Source: an uncultured Clostridia bacterium (lineage in GTDB: Bacteria > Bacillota > Clostridia > Oscillospirales > Acutalibacteraceae). Taken from it: a stretch of 64,000 nucleotides of DNA. Within the stretch, counting starts at the first letter, position 1. Every line of letters starts with the position of its first letter. Location of the stretch: the NCBI GenBank assembly GCA_927362715.1, contig CAKMIX010000005.1, positions 1 through 64,000 of the forward strand, given 5' to 3'. The position numbers were made by a program, and so were the translations under genes. Shown here in pieces: positions 7,090 through 15,677 of the stretch. Under the pieces are notes generated by a model. The model made no database searches. It saw nothing but the letters and a program-made list of their open reading frames with translations, and was not told where the DNA came from.

Positions 7090-8574
7090 TCAATACATTT
7101 CGGTTACGCCTGTGAAGGTGCTTCTGCATCTTTCTTCGTACGAATGCCCCTTTTGCAGATGGATGGTCTTCAGATTCGTAAAGCATCGCCTGAAATACAA
7201 ACGGTCTGGAAAATCGACACCGGATGACTTGGGGATCCAGATCTCCTCCAGATACGGGTTGGTAAAGTTAGCAAGATCCAAGAAAACATTCTCCGGCAGC
7301 CTGAAGCTCTTGTCTCGTTTGCCGGGCGGATAGCAGGAAGAAGAATAACGCCCGCTGCTGTTTTTTGCAAACAAAACGCCGTCCACGGAAAAGGCCCTGC
7401 TGTTGCCCTCCTCCACGTCTATATATTCCAGTGCGTCGTTGACAGCGTAATTGCTCGGGAATCTTTTCACGTTCTTATGCAGATTGATCCGCTTCAAATA
7501 GGAGTTCTCTTCTAAAGCGCAACCGATTTCCAGCCCGGCGCACCAGCTCGGGACGGTCAGCGTTTCGTTTTTGCAGGCCGGTGCATAATAGCGAATCACC
7601 CATTCGTTGGAATTCCAATAATACAGCGCACCGTTTTCAAAAAGGTATTGACTGCTGTCGACCTCGATGGTTTCGAGACTCGGGCAGTTGTCCGCAAAAC
7701 CGCTGGATACACCAAGATCCGTGTCCGGCAGGCGCACGACCTTCAGCGCGGGCAGGTCGGTCATGCAGCCTGAATCCACACACAAATAAACCTGCCGCTC
7801 GTCACTTTCGAACGTGATCTCCGTAATGCGGTCGTTGTCAGCAAAGGTGTCCCTCGTGATGCGGGCAACCGGTTTGCCGCCCAGCACTGCGGGAACAGTG
7901 ACCTTAGCGGCATTGCCCGTGTATTTGGTGATCTTAACGTATTTGGTGCTGCCGTCCTCGTTCTTGTAAACCCAGCAGTCCTCGGAATCGACCTCTTCCC
8001 CGGACGGATCGGCCGAATTCGATGTACCGGTGCCCGGCGTTTCGGTTCCCGGCGTTTCATCCGGGGTATCGACACTGCCGGAACTGTCGCCGATTGTGCT
8101 TTCCGGCGTCTGCGTGCCGGGCAGTGCAACATTCGTACTGCCCAAGGCAGTCTGCCCAACGACTGCTGCCATCACCTGCTGCGGCAGAGAAAGTGCAGGC
8201 ACCTTTTCGGCAAGGCCTTCCCCTGTGTCTTTTGAAAGAGCCGTTTCGTCTGCCTGCGATGAAGCAGTCTGCGCTGCGGGTTCCGTCGCCGCGCCGGTCG
8301 CGGTTTCAGCGTTCGGGCTCTCCGTTTGCAAGGGGATACTCTTTTCGGCAGCCGTAAAGCTCAAAACCATTCCGACGACCAAAACCAGTGCCAGCGCCGC
8401 CGAAACGATACGTTCCGCAAGGTGCTTACGTCCGGGCAAAACAACCGCCGCTTTTGTATGATCGGCTGCCGTTTTCGGTTTCGGCGAGGTATACACAGAA
8501 AAGCAGGACAAACAAAAATGACTTTCCTCCGGCATGGCAGCCCCGCAGAACGGACATTTTTTCAAAAATTCCAA
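7090..8574 (-). CDS. Zinc-ribbon, membrane-anchored leucine-rich-repeat (LRR_5/BspA-like) protein
   Basis: A 494-residue protein with an N-terminal zinc ribbon (CPFCGAA...CLSCFSV), one membrane segment near residues 58-80 (VSAALALVLVVGMVLSF), a long Thr/Pro/Glu/Gly-rich linker (TPDETPGTETPGTG), and a C-terminal domain of BspA-type leucine-rich repeats (AKVTVPAVLGGKPVARI, then ITEITFESDE, LPALKVVRLPD and CPSLETIEVDS). The zinc ribbon is predicted inside and the repeats outside, as for surface adhesion or sensing proteins. I chose the TTG at 8574, seven bases after GGGGGG. The longer frame starting at ATG 8643 lies about where the promoter at 8649-8677 should begin transcription, so it would lack a leader and a ribosome site. 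Confidence 0.75.
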   Translation of the reverse strand: MEFLKKCPFCGAAMPEESHFCLSCFSVYTSPKPKTAADHTKAAVVLPGRKHLAERIVSAALALVLVVGMVLSFTAAEKSIPLQTESPNAETATGAATEPAAQTASSQADETALSKDTGEGLAEKVPALSLPQQVMAAVVGQTALGSTNVALPGTQTPESTIGDSSGSVDTPDETPGTETPGTGTSNSADPSGEEVDSEDCWVYKNEDGSTKYVKITKYTGNAAKVTVPAVLGGKPVARITRDTFADNDRITEITFESDERQVYLCVDSGCMTDLPALKVVRLPDTDLGVSSGFADNCPSLETIEVDSSQYLFENGALYYWNSNEWVIRYYAPACKNETLTVPSWCAGLEIGCALEENSYLKRINLHKNVKRFPSNYAVNDALEYIDVEEGNSRAFSVDGVLFAKNSSGRYSSSCYPPGKRDKSFRLPENVFLDLANFTNPYLEEIWIPKSSGVDFPDRLYFRRCFTNLKTIHLQKGHSYEERCRSTFTGVTEMY

Positions 8575-8648
8575 GTCCCGACCCCCCGATGCAAACTTCT
8601 GCCCCTGCTCCGATCCATCCGCAAAAGATGCATGATTATACATATATC

Positions 8649-8677
8649 AGTATACCGACCAACGGCTTTTCTGTCAA
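8649..8677 (-). promoter_or_regulatory. Strong sigma-A promoter for the LRR-HTH-kinase operon
   Basis: Minus strand: TTGACA (8677-8672), 17 bases, TATACT (8654-8649). Transcription should begin near 8642, which places the ATG at 8643 at or before the start point and supports the TTG start at 8574. Confidence 0.75.
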
Positions 8678-8834
8678 GAAAGAGCATAAAAACGGTCACC
8701 GTGCCGCATTGTTCCGCCGCGCCATGATGTGCTTAATCGACATATTTTGTACGCTGACAGCATATAGATTATTAAATGAAAATTTAGTAATATTATAACA
8801 ATATTCCGCAAAAAAAGGAAGAGTTTGTAATGCT

Positions 8835-8905
8835 TGCATGGTAAAAGTCCGTTTTTGCGTGGTAAAAGACAATGCTTTTTTCACAGATATATATTACAAT
8901 ATAAT
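8835..8905 (+). promoter_or_regulatory. Tandem 13-bp direct repeat and -10 element upstream of the LytTR regulator
   Basis: TGCATGGTAAAAG (8835-8847) and TGCGTGGTAAAAG (8856-8868) differ at one base and are 21 bp apart, two helical turns. That is the spacing of LytTR-domain binding sites. A TATAAT box follows at 8900-8905 with no good -35, as expected for an activated promoter. The regulator gene begins at 8966, so autoactivation is likely. The remaining 8678-8834 holds nothing else I can name. Confidence 0.6.
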
Positions 8906-8965
8906 AAGATGTTTCTGACTGCCGCAGAAGAAAATATGCCGTTAGGGGAAAAGGGGATAACCGAC

Positions 8966-9682
8966 ATGATTTATATTGCGCTGTGTGAAGACGATGCAGA
9001 TTATCGCGAGATCATCGCGCATAAGATCGAGGATTGCATAAACAACCGTTTTCGTATGGAATGCCGCCTGGACTTTTTTACGGATCTGGAGACCCTGGAA
9101 GCGCATTTGGCGCAAAAACGAGCGGACATTCTGTTTCTCGACGTCATGATCGGCGATGAAAACGCCATGGACTGGTCCATTGTGCACCTGGCAGGAAATA
9201 ATACGCCGATCGTTTTTATGACCTCGTTTCCGGAAAACGCCTACAATATTTCCGAGACCAACTGCTGCTACTTCTTAGTGAAATCCAGGATCGACGAGGT
9301 CAGTCTTACCAGGGCGCTGCAGATCGCGCTGCAAAAAACTGCGAAAAAAGATCCGAACCTCACGGTGATCAAGCAAGGCAGCACCAGCCGCGTCATCAAC
9401 TATGCCGACATTCAGTATATTGAGACTTTTAATAATAATCTGACGCTGCACCTGTCGGACGAGGACAGCATCAGCGTATATTCCAGCTTAAAAGAGTTTG
9501 CCGACCGTCTGCCTCCGAATTTTCTGCGCTGTCACAAAAGCTTTATGGTCAACATGAACCATATCGTCGGGTATGCACCGCATACGTTTCACCTGAAAAC
9601 GGGGGATGCAGTTCCCATTCCGCCCAAAAAATACAAGCATATCATCTCGCTTTATCGAGGGTATTTGGACAATATGCAATAA
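8966..9682 (+). CDS. LytTR-family response regulator (AgrA-like)
   Basis: A 238-residue two-component response regulator. The receiver domain begins IYIALCEDDADYREI, with the phospho-acceptor aspartate in ILFLDVMIGD and the conserved threonine/serine in FMTSFPENA. A LytTR DNA-binding domain follows from about residue 135 (VIKQGSTSRVINYADIQYIE ... FLRCHKSFMVNMNHI). The start at 8966 has AAGGGGAT upstream; an upstream TTG frame was rejected because it crosses the promoter repeats. It is followed 22 bases later by its sensor kinase. No AgrB/AgrD peptide genes are visible, so the signal is unknown. Confidence 0.9.
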   Translation: MIYIALCEDDADYREIIAHKIEDCINNRFRMECRLDFFTDLETLEAHLAQKRADILFLDVMIGDENAMDWSIVHLAGNNTPIVFMTSFPENAYNISETNCCYFLVKSRIDEVSLTRALQIALQKTAKKDPNLTVIKQGSTSRVINYADIQYIETFNNNLTLHLSDEDSISVYSSLKEFADRLPPNFLRCHKSFMVNMNHIVGYAPHTFHLKTGDAVPIPPKKYKHIISLYRGYLDNMQ

Positions 9683-9704
9683 TTACGGTCAAGGGGGAAA
9701 CGCC

Positions 9705-11072
9705 GTGGAAATTGTCGATTTGACAGTCTTCTGGCCATGGGGGCTGCTTATTGCCTTATCGAGAGGGATCGCAGTCTATCTTTTTATGCACATATTGATA
9801 AAAGATCGCTTTCACCCGCTCGTGACGCTCGCGGCGGTACTGGTCACCACGGCGGTGTATCGGTACGGATCGCAAAACATGCCCTCCGAAATGTTGCAAT
9901 TGCTGCTCTACTATGTGCTCCTGTATCTTGTAATGCTCGTCTGCAAACAAGCCGGCGCCGTTACCGTGTTGCTGTATTTGATGCTTGCGATCCTGCTGCA
10001 ACAGGTCGGCGCCACCTTTTCCGCACTGCCGCTGTGCTTTATTTTTCCAAACGCACTGTATTATCTCATGGTATATGAGGTGCCGCGCAATTTCGCGGTA
10101 ACGACCCTCCTGTTCACGATCCTGTTTTCCATGAGCTTTTCCCTGATCCTGCGCTCCATCGTAACGCGGCGGCGCGGCAAAACAGACGGATACCACGGAA
10201 AATTCGGTTTTTTTGTGCTGTTCCCCTTATCACACATTTTGTGCGGGCTTTTATTCTTCCGTTTGGTGCAGATGATCGGCGAAGAGATGTATAATCGCTA
10301 TATCGAGCAATATCCGTTTACCAATACGCTCATCACCCTTGTGTTCGGTCTGTGTCTGGTTTTGGATTTTTCTATTTTCTTCATCATCGACCGCATGGAA
10401 AAAGCCGAACAGAAAAATGTGCAGAATGAAAAGCTGCTGGTACAAAACAAAATGGACTATGAATCCGCCCTTTTGCTGCGCGAAGAAAAGCGGGAGTTCC
10501 AGAAGATCAAGCATGATTTCGCTAATATCCTGGCCGTGGCGCAAGGATATATCGAGATCGGCAAAACGGACAAGGCGCTTTCCGTGCTGTCGAGCACGCA
10601 GCTCAATCTTTCCGGCATTTCCGGGTTTTCTCTGTGTGCAAGTGAAACGCTCAACGTGGTCTTTTATATCAAAATAACACAGGCAGCAAACGCCGGCATC
10701 ACGTTCGAGCCTGAGATCCGGGAGGAATGCGGCAGCCGAATCGACGATTATGACCTTTGCAGAGTACTGTTTAATCTGATTGACAACTGCCTGCATGCCG
10801 TCGAGCGGTTGAAAGAGGACAAAATCTTTCACGTCACAGTTTCTATCACAGAGGCTCAGATCACCATACACACCCGCAACCGTTTTCTATCCGTCTCCGC
10901 ACGCACCAAAACAGAGGACGGTCACGGCAACGGCGTCGGTATCATCCGCGAGATCTGTGCAAAATACGGCGGCAGCTATGCGGCGCATACGGTCGGTGAT
11001 ATGTACTACACAGATACCGTCATGCAAAACCGCTCGCCAACGAGCGACACTTTACATAACAAGATGAAATAG
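9705..11072 (+). CDS. AgrC-like GHKL sensor histidine kinase
   Basis: A 455-residue sensor kinase. The first 230 or so residues form six or seven membrane segments. A short coiled linker (EKAEQKNVQNEKLLVQNK) leads to an H-box with the phospho-acceptor histidine in KIKHDFANILAVAQGYIE. The N-box is VLFNLIDNCLHAVE and the G-box is GHGNGVGIIREICAKYGG. This is the AgrC/GHKL class that partners LytTR regulators. The GTG start at 9705 is seven bases after AAGGGGG. The signal is probably a peptide or small extracellular molecule, by family analogy only. Confidence 0.88.
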   Translation: MEIVDLTVFWPWGLLIALSRGIAVYLFMHILIKDRFHPLVTLAAVLVTTAVYRYGSQNMPSEMLQLLLYYVLLYLVMLVCKQAGAVTVLLYLMLAILLQQVGATFSALPLCFIFPNALYYLMVYEVPRNFAVTTLLFTILFSMSFSLILRSIVTRRRGKTDGYHGKFGFFVLFPLSHILCGLLFFRLVQMIGEEMYNRYIEQYPFTNTLITLVFGLCLVLDFSIFFIIDRMEKAEQKNVQNEKLLVQNKMDYESALLLREEKREFQKIKHDFANILAVAQGYIEIGKTDKALSVLSSTQLNLSGISGFSLCASETLNVVFYIKITQAANAGITFEPEIREECGSRIDDYDLCRVLFNLIDNCLHAVERLKEDKIFHVTVSITEAQITIHTRNRFLSVSARTKTEDGHGNGVGIIREICAKYGGSYAAHTVGDMYYTDTVMQNRSPTSDTLHNKMK

Positions 11073-11098
11073 CTTAACTTTCTCCCACCACTTTTGAA

Positions 11099-11134
11099 GC
11101 CGCCCGCGCGAGATTCTGCACGGGCGGCTTTTTA
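11099..11134 (+). terminator. Terminator after the sensor kinase gene
   Basis: Arms GCCGCCCG (11099-11106) and CGGGCGGC (11121-11128) with a 14-base loop, followed by TTTTTATCC. It separates the two-component genes from the convergent protease gene and may serve both. Confidence 0.8.
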
Positions 11135-11668
11135 TCCATCTTCCGGCCGCCTCACAAAGGGGACGGCAAAAAAGCGGCAAACGGTTTGCAGCGGGCGCAT
11201 ACGCCGTATACCGCATACAAGCAGTGCCGCGGCGGCTGCTAAGAGCGGAAAAACCGTATACCGTATCTGCGGCAGCAGTTGCAGCATTTGCGTAATGTCT
11301 TCGTTTGCGACAGGTCGCCCATACAGGAACAGAACGGCAGAGACAGCGGAAATCAAAACCGCTAACAGGCTGATACCTTTCAGAAGCAGGCGGATATACC
11401 ATGTCCAAAATCCTTTTGGACACGGCAGCGCGGCAATCACAATCGGCAAAGCGATCCCGCCCGCACCGATCCTTGCTTTTCCCGCAGCACACACGCCGCG
11501 CATATTGCAAAGCACATTCGGCAGCGGCAGCAAGTGAAATTCCTCGACCTTGGCGCCTGCCAAAATTGCAGCGGCTGCATGTCCGAACTCGTGCAGAAAC
11601 GGATACAAAAGGACTGCCGTAAAAAGCCCCACAGCCAGCAGACCGAGTAATTTCGCCGCATCCTTCAA
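11132..11668 (-). CDS. M50-like membrane zinc metalloprotease
   Basis: A 178-residue integral membrane protein with HEFGH at residues 26-30, the HExxH zinc-binding signature, placed at the end of the first hydrophobic segment as in M50 site-2-type proteases. Three or four more hydrophobic segments follow. The typical second motif (NxxPxxxLDG) is not seen; the stretch GGIALPIVIAALP is a possible remnant. This is short for the family, so it may be a reduced M50 protein. It converges on the two-component genes, and a link to their signalling is only a guess. Confidence 0.65.
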   Translation of the reverse strand: MKDAAKLLGLLAVGLFTAVLLYPFLHEFGHAAAAILAGAKVEEFHLLPLPNVLCNMRGVCAAGKARIGAGGIALPIVIAALPCPKGFWTWYIRLLLKGISLLAVLISAVSAVLFLYGRPVANEDITQMLQLLPQIRYTVFPLLAAAAALLVCGIRRMRPLQTVCRFFAVPFVRRPEDG

Positions 11669-11817
11669 ATCGCATCACCGGATACAGTATGTCCGATTTT
11701 TTTGTTCCGCATGCGCTGTGCTTGACTTTGCCCGGCTAAGCGCGTACAATCGAAGTGAAGAATTTACGCAAAAAGATCCCGGCCGTGCATACGGTCGGAC
11801 ATCTCGTGAGGTGCTTT

Positions 11818-12369
11818 ATGAAGCTGAAAAAATGGAACGCGGTTTTGGGGCTCGGCATCGTAGCTGCGCTGTTGTGCCATGCGGGCACAATGGTCTGTTC
11901 CCTGCTGACCGGCTGGTATGATCCGGCGCTGTGCAAGGGCTTTGCCCACGCCGCAGTCCTGCTGCTGGTGCTGCATGTATTGACGACCCTTTGTATCTTC
12001 TTTTTTAAACACGACGGCGCCGGGGCGCGTTATGCCCGCCAAAACGCGCGCACATGGGTGCAGCGGGCAACGGCGCTGCTGATCCTGATCTTCATCCATA
12101 TGCACACTACAGCTTACGCACATATGGCGACGGGAGAAACGCTTACGCGCGGGGCATCCATTTTTCACGGCATCACGGAAAGCATCTATCTTCTTGCCGT
12201 ATGCACCCACACGGCGGTGTCGTTCGGCAAAGCGTTTGTTACGCTCGGATGGATCTCCTCTTCAAAAGCGGCAAAACGGCTGGACGCGGTCGCTTATACG
12301 GTATGCGGCATTGTCGCTGCAGCGGCACTGTTTGCAGTGCTCCGCTTCTTTTTGGGAGGGCTTGTATGA
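11818..12369 (+). CDS. Fumarate reductase/succinate dehydrogenase membrane cytochrome b-like subunit
   Basis: A 183-residue membrane protein with about five hydrophobic helices and several helix-embedded histidines (ALLCHAGTM, GFAHAAVLL, LVLHVLTTL, FIHMHTT, SIFHGIT, VCTHTAV), suitable for heme b ligation. It precedes and overlaps (ATGA) the flavoprotein gene. Together with FrdB downstream, this makes a three-subunit membrane-bound quinol:fumarate reductase or succinate dehydrogenase. The start at 11818 follows GTGAGGTG; a longer frame from 11755 lacks a ribosome site. Sequence similarity to named cytochrome families is low, so the assignment rests on topology and position. Confidence 0.7.
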   Translation: MKLKKWNAVLGLGIVAALLCHAGTMVCSLLTGWYDPALCKGFAHAAVLLLVLHVLTTLCIFFFKHDGAGARYARQNARTWVQRATALLILIFIHMHTTAYAHMATGETLTRGASIFHGITESIYLLAVCTHTAVSFGKAFVTLGWISSSKAAKRLDAVAYTVCGIVAAAALFAVLRFFLGGLV

Positions 12370-14000
12370 AACGGGTACTGATCATCGGCAGCGGCATTTC
12401 GGGGCTGACCTGCGCCGTTGAAACGGCTATGGCGGGAAATTGTGCCGTGCTCGTTTCCCCCTACCCTTCTGAGCGCGCACAGTCCGTCATGGCGGCGGGC
12501 GGCATCAACGCCGTTGTGCCGAACGGGGATAACGGGGACAGCATCGATCTACATGTCCGTGAAACGCTCGACGGCGGCTGCCGCATTGCGGGCGAGCGAA
12601 CCGTCACAGGGCTTTGCACCGACGCGCCGCACATCCTAACGTGGCTGGAGGGCCTTGGCGTTGTGTTCACAAGAAATGCCGACGGCAGCCTTGCAAGGCG
12701 CGCCTTCGGCGGGCAGTCGCGCAAACGCACGGCATATGCGGGTGCTTCCACCGGCAAGCAGATCGTGACCGCCCTTGTGCAGGAGGCGCGAAAATGGGAG
12801 TGCGCGGGCAGGATCACCCGCCGGCTTGGGCTGCAGTTCCATTCCGCCCTGATCGAAGACGGCGTTTGCAGCGGCGCCTTGTTTTACGATGAGACGGCAA
12901 AGCGGCTCGAACCGCTGTATGCCGACGCGGTCGTGTTTGCTACGGGCGGGCAGAACCGCCTATTCGGAAAAACGACGGGTTCGGCGCTGTGTGACGGCTA
13001 TGCGGCAGGGCAGCTGTTTTTACAGGGTGCGAAGCTCAAAAACCTTGAATTCATCCAATACCACCCCACCACCATCGAAACACCGCAAAAACGCATGCTC
13101 ATCACCGAGGGCGCGCGCGGCGACGGCGGGCGGCTGTATTACATGGAAAACGGCAGACGCGTCTATTTCATGGAGGAAAAATACGGGGAAAAAGGCAACC
13201 TGATGCCGCGCGACATCGTTTCCAAATGCATCTACGACGCACCAAGCCAAGTGTATTTGGACATTGCGTTTTTAGGCGAACAGAAAATCAAGGAAAACCT
13301 GCGGGAGGTCTACGACCTGTGCCGGGAATACCTCGGGCTGGACGTTACAAAGGAAAGCATCCCGGTCGCGCCATCCGTGCATTTCTTTATGGGCGGGCTT
13401 GCGGTGGATATAAAGCACCGCACGAACATTTGCAACCTGTATGCCGTCGGAGAATGCGCGTCGATCTATCACGGCGCGAACCGTTTGGGCGGGAATTCGC
13501 TGCTTGCCGCCGTATACAGCGGGCGTGTGGCGGCGCGGGATATTGCGCAAGTTTCCCCAACGCCTTCCCATGCAAACTTTGAAAGCTACATCCGTGAACA
13601 GAATGAAAAGCTCTCCGCACGCACGGCGACGAAAAGCCGGTTTTCCGCCGTATACATACAAAACGATCTCGCCAAGATCATGAATGAAGACCTCGGCATC
13701 GTGCGCACCGAAGAAAAATTGCATGACGGCATACAGAATCTGCAATTCTATCTTTCCATTGTGGAAAAGCTCAAATATGACAGTGAGATCTCGCCGTATC
13801 AGGCTTACAGTCTGCGCCCGATGCTCTGTCTGGGGCTTGCCGTACTCACCTGTGCCGCCGAGCGCCGGGAAACGCGCGGCGCGCATATCCGCACGGACTT
13901 TCCGCAGCGTGCGGACAATATGGCGACCTGCACTCTGATCGACTATAACAATGGGGCATTCGACGTAACCTACAGAAACGAGGATGAGCTATGCTGGTAA
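12366..14000 (+). CDS. frdA: Fumarate reductase flavoprotein subunit
   Basis: A 544-residue FAD protein. The N-terminal dinucleotide fold is VLIIGSGISGLTCAVE; the substrate-site signature is FIQYHPTTIE and TEGARGDGG; the FAD segment NRLGGNSLLAAVYSGR lies near residue 375. The region that normally holds the FAD-linking histidine (SHxVAAQGG) reads AQSVMAAGG, with Gln at residue 39, so the flavin is probably not covalently bound. It catalyses fumarate reduction or succinate oxidation with FrdB and the membrane subunit. The start at 12366 overlaps the upstream gene by four bases; the longer frame upstream is a shadow of that gene. Confidence 0.88.
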   Translation: MKRVLIIGSGISGLTCAVETAMAGNCAVLVSPYPSERAQSVMAAGGINAVVPNGDNGDSIDLHVRETLDGGCRIAGERTVTGLCTDAPHILTWLEGLGVVFTRNADGSLARRAFGGQSRKRTAYAGASTGKQIVTALVQEARKWECAGRITRRLGLQFHSALIEDGVCSGALFYDETAKRLEPLYADAVVFATGGQNRLFGKTTGSALCDGYAAGQLFLQGAKLKNLEFIQYHPTTIETPQKRMLITEGARGDGGRLYYMENGRRVYFMEEKYGEKGNLMPRDIVSKCIYDAPSQVYLDIAFLGEQKIKENLREVYDLCREYLGLDVTKESIPVAPSVHFFMGGLAVDIKHRTNICNLYAVGECASIYHGANRLGGNSLLAAVYSGRVAARDIAQVSPTPSHANFESYIREQNEKLSARTATKSRFSAVYIQNDLAKIMNEDLGIVRTEEKLHDGIQNLQFYLSIVEKLKYDSEISPYQAYSLRPMLCLGLAVLTCAAERRETRGAHIRTDFPQRADNMATCTLIDYNNGAFDVTYRNEDELCW

Positions 14001-14671
14001 AAATCAAGCGGCAGAAAGACGCCGAAAGCGCGCCGTATTGGCAGACCTTTTCGGTCGACGCAGACCCCGACATGACCGTCAGCGCCCTGCTCGACCGGCT
14101 CAATTACACGGATGACCTTTATGACGCAGAGGGCGTCGCGGCGCCCCGCATCCGCTGGGAGTGCAGCTGTTCGCAAAAGATGTGCGGCGCATGCGCCATG
14201 GTGATCAACGGCATCCCGAAGCTCGCATGCGCGGCGTTCCTGCGCGACGAGAAAGGCGACGTGCTGACGCTGGAGCCGCTCTCCAAATTCCCCGTGGTGG
14301 CAGACCTGATTGTGGACAGAAGCATCATTTCGGAAAACCTGCAAAAAGCACAGGCGTATTTGGGAACATACCGTCCGCTTCGAAAAAAGGATTTTGAGCA
14401 GATGTATGCGGCGGCAAAATGCCTGAAATGCGGGCTTTGTTTGGAGGTCTGCCCGAATTACAGCAAAGGGGAGCATTTTTTCGGCGCGCTGTTTGCAAAC
14501 GAGGCGGCGCTGCTTGCCCTGCAGAGCAAAGACCGTGCCAAACCGCTTCGCGAAGCCTATGATAAGCACTTTGCCGCGGGCTGCTCCAAGGCGCTTTCCT
14601 GCGTCGGCGTCTGCCCGATGGAGATTGACACGCTCGCCTCTATGGCGCGGATGAATCGGTCTGGGAAATAA
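13991..14671 (+). CDS. frdB: Fumarate reductase iron-sulfur subunit
   Basis: A 226-residue protein. The N-terminal [2Fe-2S] ferredoxin domain has CSCSQKMCGAC and a later Cys (KLACAAF). The C-terminal domain has CLKCGLCLEVCP for a [4Fe-4S] cluster and further cysteines (AGCSKALSCVGVCP) for the [3Fe-4S] cluster. It carries electrons between the cytochrome subunit and FrdA. It starts within the last codons of frdA (10-base overlap) behind GAGGATGAG. Last gene of the operon. Confidence 0.9.
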   Translation: MLVKIKRQKDAESAPYWQTFSVDADPDMTVSALLDRLNYTDDLYDAEGVAAPRIRWECSCSQKMCGACAMVINGIPKLACAAFLRDEKGDVLTLEPLSKFPVVADLIVDRSIISENLQKAQAYLGTYRPLRKKDFEQMYAAAKCLKCGLCLEVCPNYSKGEHFFGALFANEAALLALQSKDRAKPLREAYDKHFAAGCSKALSCVGVCPMEIDTLASMARMNRSGK

Positions 14672-14707
14672 AGCGTTTCCCACATCTGTGCGTTTGCACA
14701 AACATTC

Positions 14708-14744
14708 AAACAGCGGGGGTACTTTTTGTGTGCCCTCGCTGTTT
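14708..14744. terminator. Terminator between frdB and the convergent isomerase gene
   Basis: Arms around AAACAGCGGGGG (14708-14719) and GCCCTCGCTGTTT (14732-14744) pair with one or two mismatches across a T-rich loop. The tails are AT-rich rather than pure T-runs, so its strength is uncertain. Confidence 0.5.
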
Positions 14745-14818
14745 CGATTATGACTTATCATTTTGTTATGATTCACTGCACAACCGCCGTTATAGATAGG
14801 ACTCGGAGAAATGCCCGT

Positions 14819-15610
14819 TTATATGCGAAAACCGTTGCGGTCGAGCCATGCGACCGATTGGCGCAGGGCGTCAGCGGTTTTGGTCTCCAGCACGACGCGG
14901 CAGTTGTGCGCACGGGCAAGCGTCAGGTATTTCGGAAGATCGAGTTCGCCCGTGCCGAGCGTAAGGTGGTTCTTCCTGCCGAGCGCGTCGTGGCAGTGGA
15001 CATGGTGCAGCCGCTCGACGCGCTCCAGAATGATCGGTTCATCCGCGCCGCCGATACCGTGGTTGTGCCCGATGTCAAAGGTCAGCCCGAACACAGGGCT
15101 TTGCAGCAAGAGGTCGAGCGCTTCCACTTGGAAATCCGTAAAGCCGTCGCTGTTTTCCACACAAATTTGAAGATCCGCATCGCCGATAGCTGTGTCCGCC
15201 TCATCGCGGAAATCCCGCATGCTTTTCAGATATTGATCTTTGTGCGCCGCAAAAAGGTAGACCTTTTTTGCAGGCAGTGTGAAATATACGCCGCGCGCCA
15301 GATGCATATTGAGCACGGGCGCGCGCAGCTCTTTTGCAAGGCGTATCGTCTCGCGCACCGTGCGGCGGTGAGCCTCGGCGACATAGGGGTTAAAGTCGCT
15401 GACGTTTAAGTTCTCGTCGAGATGGATGGTGTAATACACGCCGTATTTCTGTGCAATCGCCTGTAACTGCTCTGCATTCAGCGTATCCGGCTGGTACTGC
15501 GGCAGGTTCATGTTAATCTCGATGAATTGCAGCCGCAGCTCGCGGCAAAGCGCGGCGGTCTCTTCCAAAGACTGTAATTCCAAAAGCGTTGGCATGCCGA
15601 AATCAGTCAT
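14819..15610 (-). CDS. Sugar phosphate isomerase/epimerase (xylose isomerase-like TIM barrel)
   Basis: A 263-residue protein of the AP endonuclease family 2/xylose isomerase-like superfamily. Barrel-end motifs are visible: FIEINMNLP, YYTIHLDENLN, APVLNMHLARGVY, ICVENSDGFT, GLTFDIGHNHG and HHVHCHDALG. These place His, Glu and Asp metal ligands as in the family. Substrate unknown; such proteins act on sugars or sugar phosphates. It is a single gene convergent with the fumarate reductase operon. Confidence 0.75.
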   Translation of the reverse strand: MTDFGMPTLLELQSLEETAALCRELRLQFIEINMNLPQYQPDTLNAEQLQAIAQKYGVYYTIHLDENLNVSDFNPYVAEAHRRTVRETIRLAKELRAPVLNMHLARGVYFTLPAKKVYLFAAHKDQYLKSMRDFRDEADTAIGDADLQICVENSDGFTDFQVEALDLLLQSPVFGLTFDIGHNHGIGGADEPIILERVERLHHVHCHDALGRKNHLTLGTGELDLPKYLTLARAHNCRVVLETKTADALRQSVAWLDRNGFRI

Positions 15611-15677
15611 AAAATCACCCTACAAAGATCTGCGCTTTTCGGACGTACGGAAAGCGGCATATAAAATCTCCCTATGC

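Noticed and set aside
8643-8643. ATG start at 8643 for the LRR protein
   Set aside because: The promoter at 8649-8677 would start transcription at about this base, leaving no leader; the TTG at 8574 has a good ribosome site.
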